Translations under genes and position numbers: made by a program
In this document: positions 52,748 to 61,435 of the stretch, piece by piece
How the letters are laid out: each line of letters begins with the position of its first letter
Position numbering within the stretch: the stretch's first letter is position 1
Origin: Pseudomonadales bacterium
GTDB lineage: Bacteria > Pseudomonadota > Gammaproteobacteria > Pseudomonadales > Pseudohongiellaceae
Direction of reading: 5' to 3'
DNA length: 64,000 nt
Assembly: GCA_022822865.1 (NCBI GenBank)
Contig: JAJDYJ010000019.1
Coordinates: 1-64,000, forward strand
The notes under the pieces: model-generated
The model's database searches: none
What the model saw: the letters and a program-made list of their open reading frames with translations, nothing else
Told to the model about the DNA's origin: nothing

Positions 52748-53910
52748 CGCGCGTGCCGGCCGATTGGGACACGACCGACCCCTTCGCCGGAGAGCGCCGC
52801 CGCACGGGCGTGCTGGACGCAGAGTTCATGGGCGAGAAGATTCCCATGATTCTCCGCTACCGGGACGTGCTCGCCGCGGCGCAGGACTACGGCGCCTACA
52901 GTTCCGACGCGCCGTTCCGCATTCCCATTCCATCGGAAGAGCGCGTGCGCGCGGTCAGGCAGTTGCCCATCGAGACCGACCCGCCCGAGCACACCGATTA
53001 CCGGGCGATCGTGCAGCCGTTCTTCAACGTTTCCGCCCGGCCGCGCTTGACCGAAGACGTGGGTGTCCTCATCTCCGGAATGCTCGACGCGGCCGCGGCC
53101 GGCGGCGCCGTGGAGGTGGTGCGGGAATTCGCGTTGCCGCTGCAATCGCGGGCGCTCGCGCTGCTGCTGCGCATGCCGCGGGAAGCCGCGGACGAGTGGA
53201 TCGGCTGGGGTCTGCACGTCTTCGCCGGCCCCGACGGGCACAGCGAGGAAAAGGGCAACGTCCTGGACCGCTATCTGCATCGTCAGTTCGACCGGGCCGA
53301 AGCCGAAAGCGCCTCCGGCGACGATTTTTTCAGCACACTGAGCCGGGCGAAGTTTCGCGGCCGGCCGCTGACCCGCGAGGAGATGGTCGGATTCGCCAAT
53401 CTGGTTTTCGCCGGCGGCCGGGATACGGTCATCGCCGCGGTGTCGATGACGCTCGCGCACTTCGCCACGCATGCCGAAGACTTGCGCAAGTTGCAGGGCG
53501 ATCCGCTGCTGGCGCGCATGGCCGCCGAGGAAATCGTCCGCGTCGCTTCGCCACTGACCCTGATCGCCCGGGTCTGTCCGCGCGATACGGATGTCCACGG
53601 AATCGGCGTAGCGGCGGATGGCCGGGCCGCATTGTGCTGGGCCTCGGCGAATCGTGACGAAACCGTCTTCGAATCGCCCGAAAAATTCATCGTCGATCGC
53701 AAGAGCAACCCGCATCTGGCCTATGGCGCCGGGCCGCATCGATGCCTCGGCGCGACCCACGCGCGCTTGCTGCTCAGGACGCTGATCGGGTTGATCGGGA
53801 GCAAGGGCCTGAAAATGGAAGTGATTGAAAGCGAGCCCCGCTATGAAGGAGGAGACGTCTATCGGCGCCAGACGGGGTATGAGTCCCTCCACATGTCTTT
53901 CGGGTGTTGA
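52744..53910 (+). CDS. Cytochrome P450
   Basis: Heme loop LAYGAGPHRCLGATHARL, I-helix VFAGGRDTVI, ExxR in EEIVRVASP. 4-bp overlap with malK. Confidence 0.93.
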   Translation: MTRVPADWDTTDPFAGERRRTGVLDAEFMGEKIPMILRYRDVLAAAQDYGAYSSDAPFRIPIPSEERVRAVRQLPIETDPPEHTDYRAIVQPFFNVSARPRLTEDVGVLISGMLDAAAAGGAVEVVREFALPLQSRALALLLRMPREAADEWIGWGLHVFAGPDGHSEEKGNVLDRYLHRQFDRAEAESASGDDFFSTLSRAKFRGRPLTREEMVGFANLVFAGGRDTVIAAVSMTLAHFATHAEDLRKLQGDPLLARMAAEEIVRVASPLTLIARVCPRDTDVHGIGVAADGRAALCWASANRDETVFESPEKFIVDRKSNPHLAYGAGPHRCLGATHARLLLRTLIGLIGSKGLKMEVIESEPRYEGGDVYRRQTGYESLHMSFGC

Positions 53911-53937
53911 CCTGGTGGGCCGTTGTGGCCTCGATAC

Positions 53938-54050
53938 GTCGCCGCTGGCTGGCAAGGGGTTTAGCGGGCGTGCGAGACAGGATGTCGAGCCCGAAGCCTA
54001 CATGGATGTATTTACGGCGTCCGCTAAACCCCTTGCCAGCCAGCGGCGAC
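53938..54050. repeat. Structured intergenic repeat, copy C, bounded by perfect 30-bp inverted arms
   Basis: Left arm 53938-53967 GTCGCCGCTGGCTGGCAAGGGGTTTAGCGG; right arm 54021-54050 is the exact reverse complement; 53-nt loop containing GCGTGCGAGACAGGATGTCGAG...GTATTTACGGCGT. Confidence 0.92.
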
Positions 54051-54107
54051 TCACGCAGTGCATACCCATACCTGAACGGACCGAGCGTTCTGTTAGTATG
54101 TTTTGCT

Positions 54108-55403
54108 ATGGCAGCATTCGGTGAAAGGTCTGGTCGTCGTGGGGCTGGCAGTCAGCTGGCTCTTGGGGCGTTGGTATTGCTGATTGCGGCATTGTTTGTG
54201 CCGGTCTCGGGTTTTGGGGCGGAAGCAGAAACAGAGACGGCGAGCCTGGAGGTTTGGCACACCTTCGGGGCCAACAGCGTCGATGAGCGGATTTTTCTGG
54301 ATGCAGTGGCGGCTTTTGAAGCTGCGCATCCCGAAATCGTCGTCGAGCCCGTGCGCATTCCCTACCTGCAGAATCTCCAGCAGTTCATCAATTCCTCGCA
54401 AGGCGGGGAGGCGCCGGATCTGGTGCGCCTTTCGGATACGGAACTCGGCAGGATCGGCCACATCTCGGTGGAGGGATTGCCGCTGCTCGAGGATCTGCGG
54501 CCCCATCTGACGCCGGTTCAGCGGTCGCGCTTCGAACCGCGCGCGCTGAATGCGATGCGCTACGGGACTTCCCTGTACGCAATTCCCGTAAGTCAGGGGA
54601 CGCTGGCGCTGATCTACAACAAGGCCCTGTTCGATGCCGCCGGAGTCGACTATCCGCGCGACGACTGGACCACCGACGACCTTATCGCCGCGGCAAAATC
54701 GCTGACCGGAGACGACGCCCTCGGCTTCGCGGTGCCGCTCAAGTGGTCCTACTGGTTCATCCCTTTCCTGACAGGCTTCGGCGCAACGCTGTTCGACTCC
54801 GCAGACAATCCTACGCTCGACTCGCCGGGCTCCGAGCGGGCGCTCGAATGGTTCCTGGATCTCGAGCGCGTCCATGGCGTGGCCGCATCGAGCACCGGCA
54901 TCGAGAACATGTCGACGCAATTCCAGCTATCGAGGGCCGCGATGGTGCTCGACGGTTCCTGGAACTGGAACGCCTATCTGGCGGCCGGACTCGACCTGGG
55001 CGTGGCCGTCATGCCCGTCGTGTCCGAAACAGGCCTCCGCATGGGCCCCATGTTCAGCGTATTCGGCTGGGCCGTGTCCAAACAGAGCGCAAGCAAGGTG
55101 GAAGCCGTCAAGCTCGCCCAATGGCTCTCCTCCTACGACGTACAAAAAGAATTCGCACTGGAAACCTACATGATTCCGGCGCTTGGCGCCCTCGCGACCG
55201 ACCCCGAAATCGCCGCCGACACCACACTAAACATCTACCTGCAGCAAGCCGAATTCGGCGCCGAAGTACCAACAACGCGCGCCACCTTCATGGTCTTCGA
55301 ACAACTCGAAACCGCCCTGGAACTGACCTCCTCCGGGCAAATGGACGCCCGCTCCGCCCTGCAAGCCGCCAACGAGGAAATGAACCGAATCCTGCGCCGC
55401 TAG
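54108..55403 (+). CDS. Extracellular sugar-binding protein of an ABC transporter (MalE-like)
   Basis: N-terminal hydrophobic signal; SLEVWHTFGANSVDERIFLDAVAAFEAAHPEIVVEPVRIPY; LYAIPVSQGTLALIYNKALFDAAG. Confidence 0.9.
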   Translation: MAAFGERSGRRGAGSQLALGALVLLIAALFVPVSGFGAEAETETASLEVWHTFGANSVDERIFLDAVAAFEAAHPEIVVEPVRIPYLQNLQQFINSSQGGEAPDLVRLSDTELGRIGHISVEGLPLLEDLRPHLTPVQRSRFEPRALNAMRYGTSLYAIPVSQGTLALIYNKALFDAAGVDYPRDDWTTDDLIAAAKSLTGDDALGFAVPLKWSYWFIPFLTGFGATLFDSADNPTLDSPGSERALEWFLDLERVHGVAASSTGIENMSTQFQLSRAAMVLDGSWNWNAYLAAGLDLGVAVMPVVSETGLRMGPMFSVFGWAVSKQSASKVEAVKLAQWLSSYDVQKEFALETYMIPALGALATDPEIAADTTLNIYLQQAEFGAEVPTTRATFMVFEQLETALELTSSGQMDARSALQAANEEMNRILRR

Positions 55404-55434
55404 ACAATTGGCACTGCGTGAATCGTGAAATTTC

Positions 55435-56853
55435 TCACTCGTATATAGCGATAGCCTCCGGCATCCCCACCTCCACTTTCCAGTCCTCGATGAGACCCTG
55501 AAATTCCGCCACGAGATCCGGGTAGTCGTCCGCCAGATTGTTCTCCGCCAGACGGTCCACGGTAACGTCGTAAAGCACCTTCTCGTCAGTGTCCGCGTAC
55601 CAGAGGAATTGCCAGCGGTGCGTGCGCACCGAGTAGCCTTCCGCGCGTTCCCCCATGGGCGTGGTAAACGAACGCCGATTGTCGGTATAGCCGACGATAT
55701 GCGTCCGCTCCGGCATCGAGCGTCCCTCGATCAGGGGCAGCAGCGAGTTGCCCGGCAGACCCTCGGGAATTTCGGCTCCGGCAAGATCGAGAATCGTGGG
55801 GAAGATGTCCAGGGACGAGACCAGGCTCGAAGTGTTGAACGAGTGGCGAATTCGGCCCCGCCAATGAAACACCAGCGGCGAGCGAAAGGACATGTCGTAG
55901 AGCCCGTTCTTGCCCAGATGACCGCCGTTGCCCAGCAGCAGGTCGTCCGCGATCGTCGCGGCTTCCTCCACCTTGTATTCGACGTCCGGCTCCTGCTCCC
56001 AGCCGTTGTCGCTGATGTAGACGAACAGCGTATCGTCCATCAGACCGTGGCTTTCGATGTGGTCCATGAGCCGGCCCACGCCATCGTCCCACCAGGTCAC
56101 GTTGGAATAGTAGAGCTTGGCCGATTCCGAGATGTCCATGTCCTGGTAGTACTTGCTATAGGTGTAGGGCGCGTCGAACGGCACGTGCGGCAGCGAAGGC
56201 GCGAACCAGATGAAGAACGGCTGCTCCCGGTTGCGGTCGATGAAATCGAACACCGGCTCCATCGTCTCGCGCACCAGGTCGTTGCCGTTGGCGCCCATCA
56301 ATTCCTCGAAGAACGAGTCGCCGCCGTAGGCAGACATGTCCCAGCCTTCGCTCATGCCTTCGGTGAAATGACCGTTGCGATAGTTGTTCTCCCACCATTT
56401 GCCGCCCTGCCAGCTCACATAGCCGGCTTCGCCGAGCAGCAGCGGCAGCGTTTCGAATTCACGCATGGCCGCGGCCTTTTCGACCTGCTCCCAGAGGCCT
56501 CTCTCCCTGTCGCCAAGCGTGGCGTAGCCGGGTTCTTCGCTTCGGCGCCGCTGAACGATCTCGTTTTCGCGCTGGACGTACTGCACCGGATGCAGGCCGG
56601 TGATCAGCGTGCGCAGCGACGGGCGGCAATAGGTCGCCGTGACGTGGGCGTGGGAGAACGTCGTTCCGCCCGCGGCGAGGGCGTCCATCGCGGGCGTCAC
56701 GACATTTTCGTCGCCCATGAAGCCGAAGTAGGGGTAGCCGTGATCGTCGCCCACGAGCAACACGATGTTCGGCGGCCGCTCGGCCGCCGGGGCGCTGCCG
56801 GCAAGCAGAATCATGACGGCGGCAAACCAGTGGATCGGGCGCATGCGTTTCAT
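55435..56853 (-). CDS. Sulfatase-family protein with non-canonical active-site motif
   Basis: PNIVLLVGDDHGYPYFGFMG; TATYCRPSLRTLITGLHP; YISDNGWEQEPD. CxPSL instead of CxPSR. Confidence 0.88.
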   Translation of the reverse strand: MKRMRPIHWFAAVMILLAGSAPAAERPPNIVLLVGDDHGYPYFGFMGDENVVTPAMDALAAGGTTFSHAHVTATYCRPSLRTLITGLHPVQYVQRENEIVQRRRSEEPGYATLGDRERGLWEQVEKAAAMREFETLPLLLGEAGYVSWQGGKWWENNYRNGHFTEGMSEGWDMSAYGGDSFFEELMGANGNDLVRETMEPVFDFIDRNREQPFFIWFAPSLPHVPFDAPYTYSKYYQDMDISESAKLYYSNVTWWDDGVGRLMDHIESHGLMDDTLFVYISDNGWEQEPDVEYKVEEAATIADDLLLGNGGHLGKNGLYDMSFRSPLVFHWRGRIRHSFNTSSLVSSLDIFPTILDLAGAEIPEGLPGNSLLPLIEGRSMPERTHIVGYTDNRRSFTTPMGERAEGYSVRTHRWQFLWYADTDEKVLYDVTVDRLAENNLADDYPDLVAEFQGLIEDWKVEVGMPEAIAIYE

Positions 56854-56878
56854 TTGGGTCCTCCGGAATCGAGGCGGT

Positions 56879-59587
56879 TCAGTTCCGCCCCAGTTCAAGC
56901 AATACGTCGTCCATGATCTTCGGGTCGCCGGACTCGGCGCCGCTGAAAAACCATTCGCTGGGCTCGGGCCGGATGTCGGTGTAGTCGCCTTCGGCCGTCG
57001 ACTCCCACGTGGTCACGTAGACGCGGCTTCCCGTCCAGTCATCGACTCCAAGCGCGGCTCCTTCGTAAAACAGCGTGATGGTGCGGCTGTCCTGATCGGT
57101 GCTCAGCCGGGGCGAGACGCCGAGCTTGTCCCCCTGGCGGTTCGCGTCGCTGCCCGAAGCGAGATAGGTATAACTGTCCCAGCCGCGGGCGAAGTGCGCG
57201 AGGTCCCAATCCATGTTTTCCGGCGCGCTTGCGTCGAGCAAGGGCAGTTCCGTCGCGCCCTCCCGGCCGGGAAGGTCGAAGAAGATGGTCAGAAGAACAT
57301 TGTCGAAACCGTAGGGCGGCAACCAGGGCGTGGTGATCTCCGCCATGGTCACGGCGAGCTCCAGGTTGCGTCCGGCGGTTCGCGCGCTCACGGATTCGAT
57401 TTCGCGCTGACGCCCGCTCTCGGGTTGCAGCGGACTCACGTATTCTCCCGTGGGGCCGTAGGCGTCGTCCGGATCGTCCTCTATCCGGGCCGTCAACTCC
57501 GCATCCACAACCCGGGTCCGGTAGTTGACGCGCTCGGACATTTGATCGAATTCCGCCGAGTAAACCTGCAGGAAGCGGGATGCCTCACCGAGGTCGCGAA
57601 CCGGCACGTCTATCCGCCAGGCGCCCTGATCGTCCGCGGTGAATTCGGCCGCGCGGTCCAGGTTGCCGTTCGGGATCAATTGCAATGGCGCGTTGCCCTG
57701 ACTGACCGTGCCGCTGAGTTCGAAATCCCCGGTGAAAACGGCGCCTTCGATTCCCGCGGACTCGACCGTAATGTCCAGGTTCGCCGGCTGCTCTTCGAAA
57801 GTCACCGTTTCGCCGGCGGACCGCAGTACCACCGCCGCCCGCGGCGGCAGCCGCAGACTCAAGCGTCCCTCCGCGTCGGTGACAGCGGGTTGCGCCCCGG
57901 GTTCCGCAACAGGTTCGGCGAACAACTCTTCCAGGCGCTGAAACGGCGACGCGCCCACATCGAGCCGATGCGCGAACACGCTGTGATCGGCGGTGTTCAG
58001 CAAGACAATCACGCTTTCGCCCTCGTATTCGCGCCGGTAGGCCAGCACGCCCGGCCCGCTGGACTCGGACGCCAGCACTTCGAGACCGCCGCGGGTCATC
58101 ACGGGATGTTCCGCGCGCAAGGCGGTCAGCCGCTGAACGTATTGAAAGTACCCGGAATTCTCGTCGAAGGACCCCTCGGCGTTGCGAAAACCACCCGCGA
58201 ACATGGCCATGCGCGACTCCGGCAGGCCCTGTTCCGTGCCCTGGTACAGGATGGGAATTCCCGGAATCGTGAACAGCAGTGCCAGCGCCTGGCGGAAAGC
58301 CGCCGGATGCCCCGCCGCCAGGAATCGCGCCGTGTCGTGGTTGTCGATGAAGTTTGGAATCGTGAAAGGGTCCGGGTACAGCTCCATAAATCGTTCCAGC
58401 CGGTAGGCGAGGGAGGCGGATTCCACGCCCCGGGCCAGCACCCGGTTGATTTCATGGTAGAGAGGGTACCCGAGCATGGAATTCGTTCCCGGCAAGCCGT
58501 CCGTTTCCTGGTAGGCGATCACCTTGCGTTCGATGGCGTCGTCGTAAGGATCCGAGGCTCCGGTCACTTCGCCGAAGGTGAGAAAATGCGCCTTGCCGCG
58601 CTCGCGGGCATGAGCGTAGATGCCGTCGCCGTCGCGCAGGAAGCGGTTCCAGAACTCGAACGGAACCAACATGACGGTATCCATCCGGAACGCGTCCACT
58701 CCCACCTCGTCGATCCAGTACTTGTAAATCTCCTTGAACTTCGCGATTACCTCGGGGTTCTCGGTGTTGATGTCGTTGACCATGCCGAGCGAGTAGTAGT
58801 GTTCCTGGTAGGGGTCGGAAAAGTCCTGGATCGTCGGCGTCCAGTGGTAGATGTCCGCCGCGAAATGTTCGGGATTGCGCCGGTCGATCATGTTGAAAGG
58901 GTGTTGCACGGGCGTCGGCTGGTGGGAATCCGGCTCCAGCAGATAAAAGTTGCTGGCAGTGTCGTCGGGGTCGTATTCGCCTTCGAAGGCGAAGAAATTG
59001 CCGACGTGATTGGCGATGATGTCCTGGATCAGGTACATCCCCCGGCAATGCAGCTCATGGGACAGGCGCTTGTAATCGTCGAGCGTGCCGAAGTGGGGGT
59101 CGACTTCCTGAAAATGCACCGGCCAATAGCCGTGCCAGCCGGCGGCCTGATACGGCGTGCTCCACCACTGGTTGTACAGCGGCGGTGTGATCCACAATGC
59201 GGTCACGCCGAGCGTGCGGAGGTAATCGAGGCGATCGATCACGCCCTGCAAGTCGCCGCCGCTGAAGTGGCTGGGCCGGTCGGGGTCGAATTCGTCGTAG
59301 CCCTGGTCGTTATTCGCCGGATTGCCGTCGTCGAAGCGATCGATCATCAACATGTAGATGACCTGTTCGCTCCATTCGGGCGAGGCGACTTGCAGCAGCG
59401 GATCGGGACCGGCGGCGCAGGCTTCGGCGCCGGCCTGCGGCAGCGGATTCGGGGTGGTGGAAATTTCCCCTTCCGGCGCCGCCGTTCCGGCGCCGCGCCC
59501 GGTTGCCGGCTCGTCCGCGGAACACGCCGCCAGCGCGAGCAACACTGTCAGGGCTGCAATTTTGCGCATGATCGAAAGCAATAGCAT
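56879..59587 (-). CDS. GH13 alpha-amylase-family lipoprotein with C-terminal glucodextranase-like domain
   Basis: Lipobox LALAAC; EQVIYMLMIDRFDDGNPANND; DIIANHVGNFF; GVDAFRMDTVM; FIDNHDTARFL. Confidence 0.9.
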   Translation of the reverse strand: MLLLSIMRKIAALTVLLALAACSADEPATGRGAGTAAPEGEISTTPNPLPQAGAEACAAGPDPLLQVASPEWSEQVIYMLMIDRFDDGNPANNDQGYDEFDPDRPSHFSGGDLQGVIDRLDYLRTLGVTALWITPPLYNQWWSTPYQAAGWHGYWPVHFQEVDPHFGTLDDYKRLSHELHCRGMYLIQDIIANHVGNFFAFEGEYDPDDTASNFYLLEPDSHQPTPVQHPFNMIDRRNPEHFAADIYHWTPTIQDFSDPYQEHYYSLGMVNDINTENPEVIAKFKEIYKYWIDEVGVDAFRMDTVMLVPFEFWNRFLRDGDGIYAHARERGKAHFLTFGEVTGASDPYDDAIERKVIAYQETDGLPGTNSMLGYPLYHEINRVLARGVESASLAYRLERFMELYPDPFTIPNFIDNHDTARFLAAGHPAAFRQALALLFTIPGIPILYQGTEQGLPESRMAMFAGGFRNAEGSFDENSGYFQYVQRLTALRAEHPVMTRGGLEVLASESSGPGVLAYRREYEGESVIVLLNTADHSVFAHRLDVGASPFQRLEELFAEPVAEPGAQPAVTDAEGRLSLRLPPRAAVVLRSAGETVTFEEQPANLDITVESAGIEGAVFTGDFELSGTVSQGNAPLQLIPNGNLDRAAEFTADDQGAWRIDVPVRDLGEASRFLQVYSAEFDQMSERVNYRTRVVDAELTARIEDDPDDAYGPTGEYVSPLQPESGRQREIESVSARTAGRNLELAVTMAEITTPWLPPYGFDNVLLTIFFDLPGREGATELPLLDASAPENMDWDLAHFARGWDSYTYLASGSDANRQGDKLGVSPRLSTDQDSRTITLFYEGAALGVDDWTGSRVYVTTWESTAEGDYTDIRPEPSEWFFSGAESGDPKIMDDVLLELGRN

Positions 59588-59616
59588 ATCGCCCGGATCG
59601 ATTCAAAACCCGCGTA

Positions 59617-59632
59617 ATGAATACGATTGCAG
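59617..59632. promoter_or_regulatory. Candidate operator in the divergent GH13/GH13 promoter region
   Basis: ATGAATACGATTGCAG; reverse complement CTGCAATCGTATTCAT resembles the motifs at 38322 and 47881. Confidence 0.55.
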
Positions 59633-59695
59633 CCCGGTCGCAAGAACCGTTTTTGCCAATATACTCGGGTCGGATATACAGATGGCCCTTGAGAT

Positions 59696-61408
59696 ATGGA
59701 ATTGAAACACGCCGATAGCGGTTCCGCGCCGCGCCCCGTCGCGTCACGGTCGCCGCGGGACGGGTTCGGCGGCGCGGCCGGCGACTGGTGGCGCAACGCC
59801 GTGATCTACCAGATCTATCCGCGCAGCTTCCAGGACAGCAACGGCAGCGGCACGGGCGATCTGCGGGGCATCGCGCGCCGCATGGACTATATCGAGGCGC
59901 TCGGCGTCGACGCGATCTGGATATCTCCCTTCTACAAGTCGCCGATGAAGGATTTCGGCTATGACGTGAGCGATTACCGCGCCGTCGACCCGCTGTTCGG
60001 CAAACTCGAGGATTTCGACGCCCTGCTCGCGCAAGCGCACCGGCGCGGCATCCGCGTCATCATCGACCAGGTGCTGAGCCACACCTCCGACCGTCATCCG
60101 TGGTTCCTGGAAAGCCGGGAGAACCGTCACAACGACAAGGCCGACTGGTACGTCTGGGCCGACGCCAGGCCCGACGGCAGCCCGCCCAACAACTGGCTCT
60201 CGGTTTTCGGCGGCGTCGCCTGGCAATGGGAACCGCGCCGCGGGCAATACTATCTGCACAACTTCCTGGCGAGTCAGCCGGACCTGAATTGTCACAATCC
60301 CGCCGTGCGTCAGGCCGGGCTCGAAAACCTCGCGTTCTGGCTCAAGCGCGGCGTCGACGGCTTTCGGCTGGATGCGGTGAATTTCTGCATGCACGATCCG
60401 CAATTGCGTGACAATCCGCCCAAGTCCGAATCCCGCAACGAATTTCTCGCGGGCGGCCAGGCCGCGTCGCCCTACGCCATGCAGGCCCATGTCCATGACC
60501 ATACTCATCCGGACAACCTGCTGTACATCGAGGAGATCCGCCGGCTGCTCGACCGCTACGATGCGGTGGCCCTGGGCGAGATCGGCTCGGAACGCTCGGC
60601 GGACGTGATCGGCGAGTACACTCGCGGAGACCGGCGGCTGCACATGGCCTACAGCTTCGATCTGATGGGACCGGACGGTTCGGCCCGAACCATCAGGCAA
60701 ACGCTGGAAGGCTTGCAGAAGAAAGTCGACGGCGGATGGCACTGCTTCGCGATCGGCAACCACGACGTCGAACGCGTCGCAAGCCGCTGGACGGACAACA
60801 AACCGGACGCGCGGTCGGCGAAACTGTTTTCGATCCTGCTCGGCAGCCTGCGCGGCGCCTTGTGTATTTACCAGGGCGACGAACTCGGATTGCCGCAGGC
60901 CGAGGTGCCTTTCGAACGCCTGCAGGATCCCTACGGGATCAATTTCTGGCCGGTGTACAAGGGCCGGGACGGCTGCCGCACGCCCATGCCCTGGCAGCAG
61001 CACGCGCCATACGCGGGCTTTTCGGACGCGAGTCCCTGGCTGCCCGTGGACCGGCGTCATCTCGCGCTGGCGGCCGACACGCAGCAGGGGGACCCCGATT
61101 CCGTTTACGAATGCATCCGGGCGTTTCTGCATTTCCGCAAGAGCCAGCCGGCGCTGCTTCGAGGCGATCTCGATTTTCTGCCCGTGCGGCAAGACGTCCT
61201 GACCTTCGCTCGCTCCTCGGCCGAACAGACCCTGTTGCTCAGCTTCAATCTGAACGGCGAGGAACGCGCAATCGGGCTCGGACAACTGGATGCCCTGAAT
61301 GGCCGGCGCCTGGAGAAGCTCGACGTCGTCAGGGCGCCTCAGGGTTCGATCGCCGGCGGCGAACTCGTGTTGCCGCCGCGGTCGATGCTGATTGCCGAAG
61401 TGCGCTGA
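59696..61408 (+). CDS. GH13 alpha-glucosidase/oligo-1,6-glucosidase-like, cytoplasmic
   Basis: DWWRNAVIYQIYPRSFQDSNGSGTGDLRGI; DQVLSHTSDRHPWF; GFRLDAVNF; ALGEIG; AIGNHDVERVASRW. No signal peptide. Confidence 0.93.
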   Translation: MELKHADSGSAPRPVASRSPRDGFGGAAGDWWRNAVIYQIYPRSFQDSNGSGTGDLRGIARRMDYIEALGVDAIWISPFYKSPMKDFGYDVSDYRAVDPLFGKLEDFDALLAQAHRRGIRVIIDQVLSHTSDRHPWFLESRENRHNDKADWYVWADARPDGSPPNNWLSVFGGVAWQWEPRRGQYYLHNFLASQPDLNCHNPAVRQAGLENLAFWLKRGVDGFRLDAVNFCMHDPQLRDNPPKSESRNEFLAGGQAASPYAMQAHVHDHTHPDNLLYIEEIRRLLDRYDAVALGEIGSERSADVIGEYTRGDRRLHMAYSFDLMGPDGSARTIRQTLEGLQKKVDGGWHCFAIGNHDVERVASRWTDNKPDARSAKLFSILLGSLRGALCIYQGDELGLPQAEVPFERLQDPYGINFWPVYKGRDGCRTPMPWQQHAPYAGFSDASPWLPVDRRHLALAADTQQGDPDSVYECIRAFLHFRKSQPALLRGDLDFLPVRQDVLTFARSSAEQTLLLSFNLNGEERAIGLGQLDALNGRRLEKLDVVRAPQGSIAGGELVLPPRSMLIAEVR

Positions 61409-61435
61409 AACCGGGCTTTCGGGAAGTCATGTAGA

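Noticed and set aside
56765-59584. 939-aa plus-strand ORF antisense to the GH13 lipoprotein
   Set aside because: Shadow ORF; no recognisable domains, and the minus-strand GH13 has all catalytic motifs.
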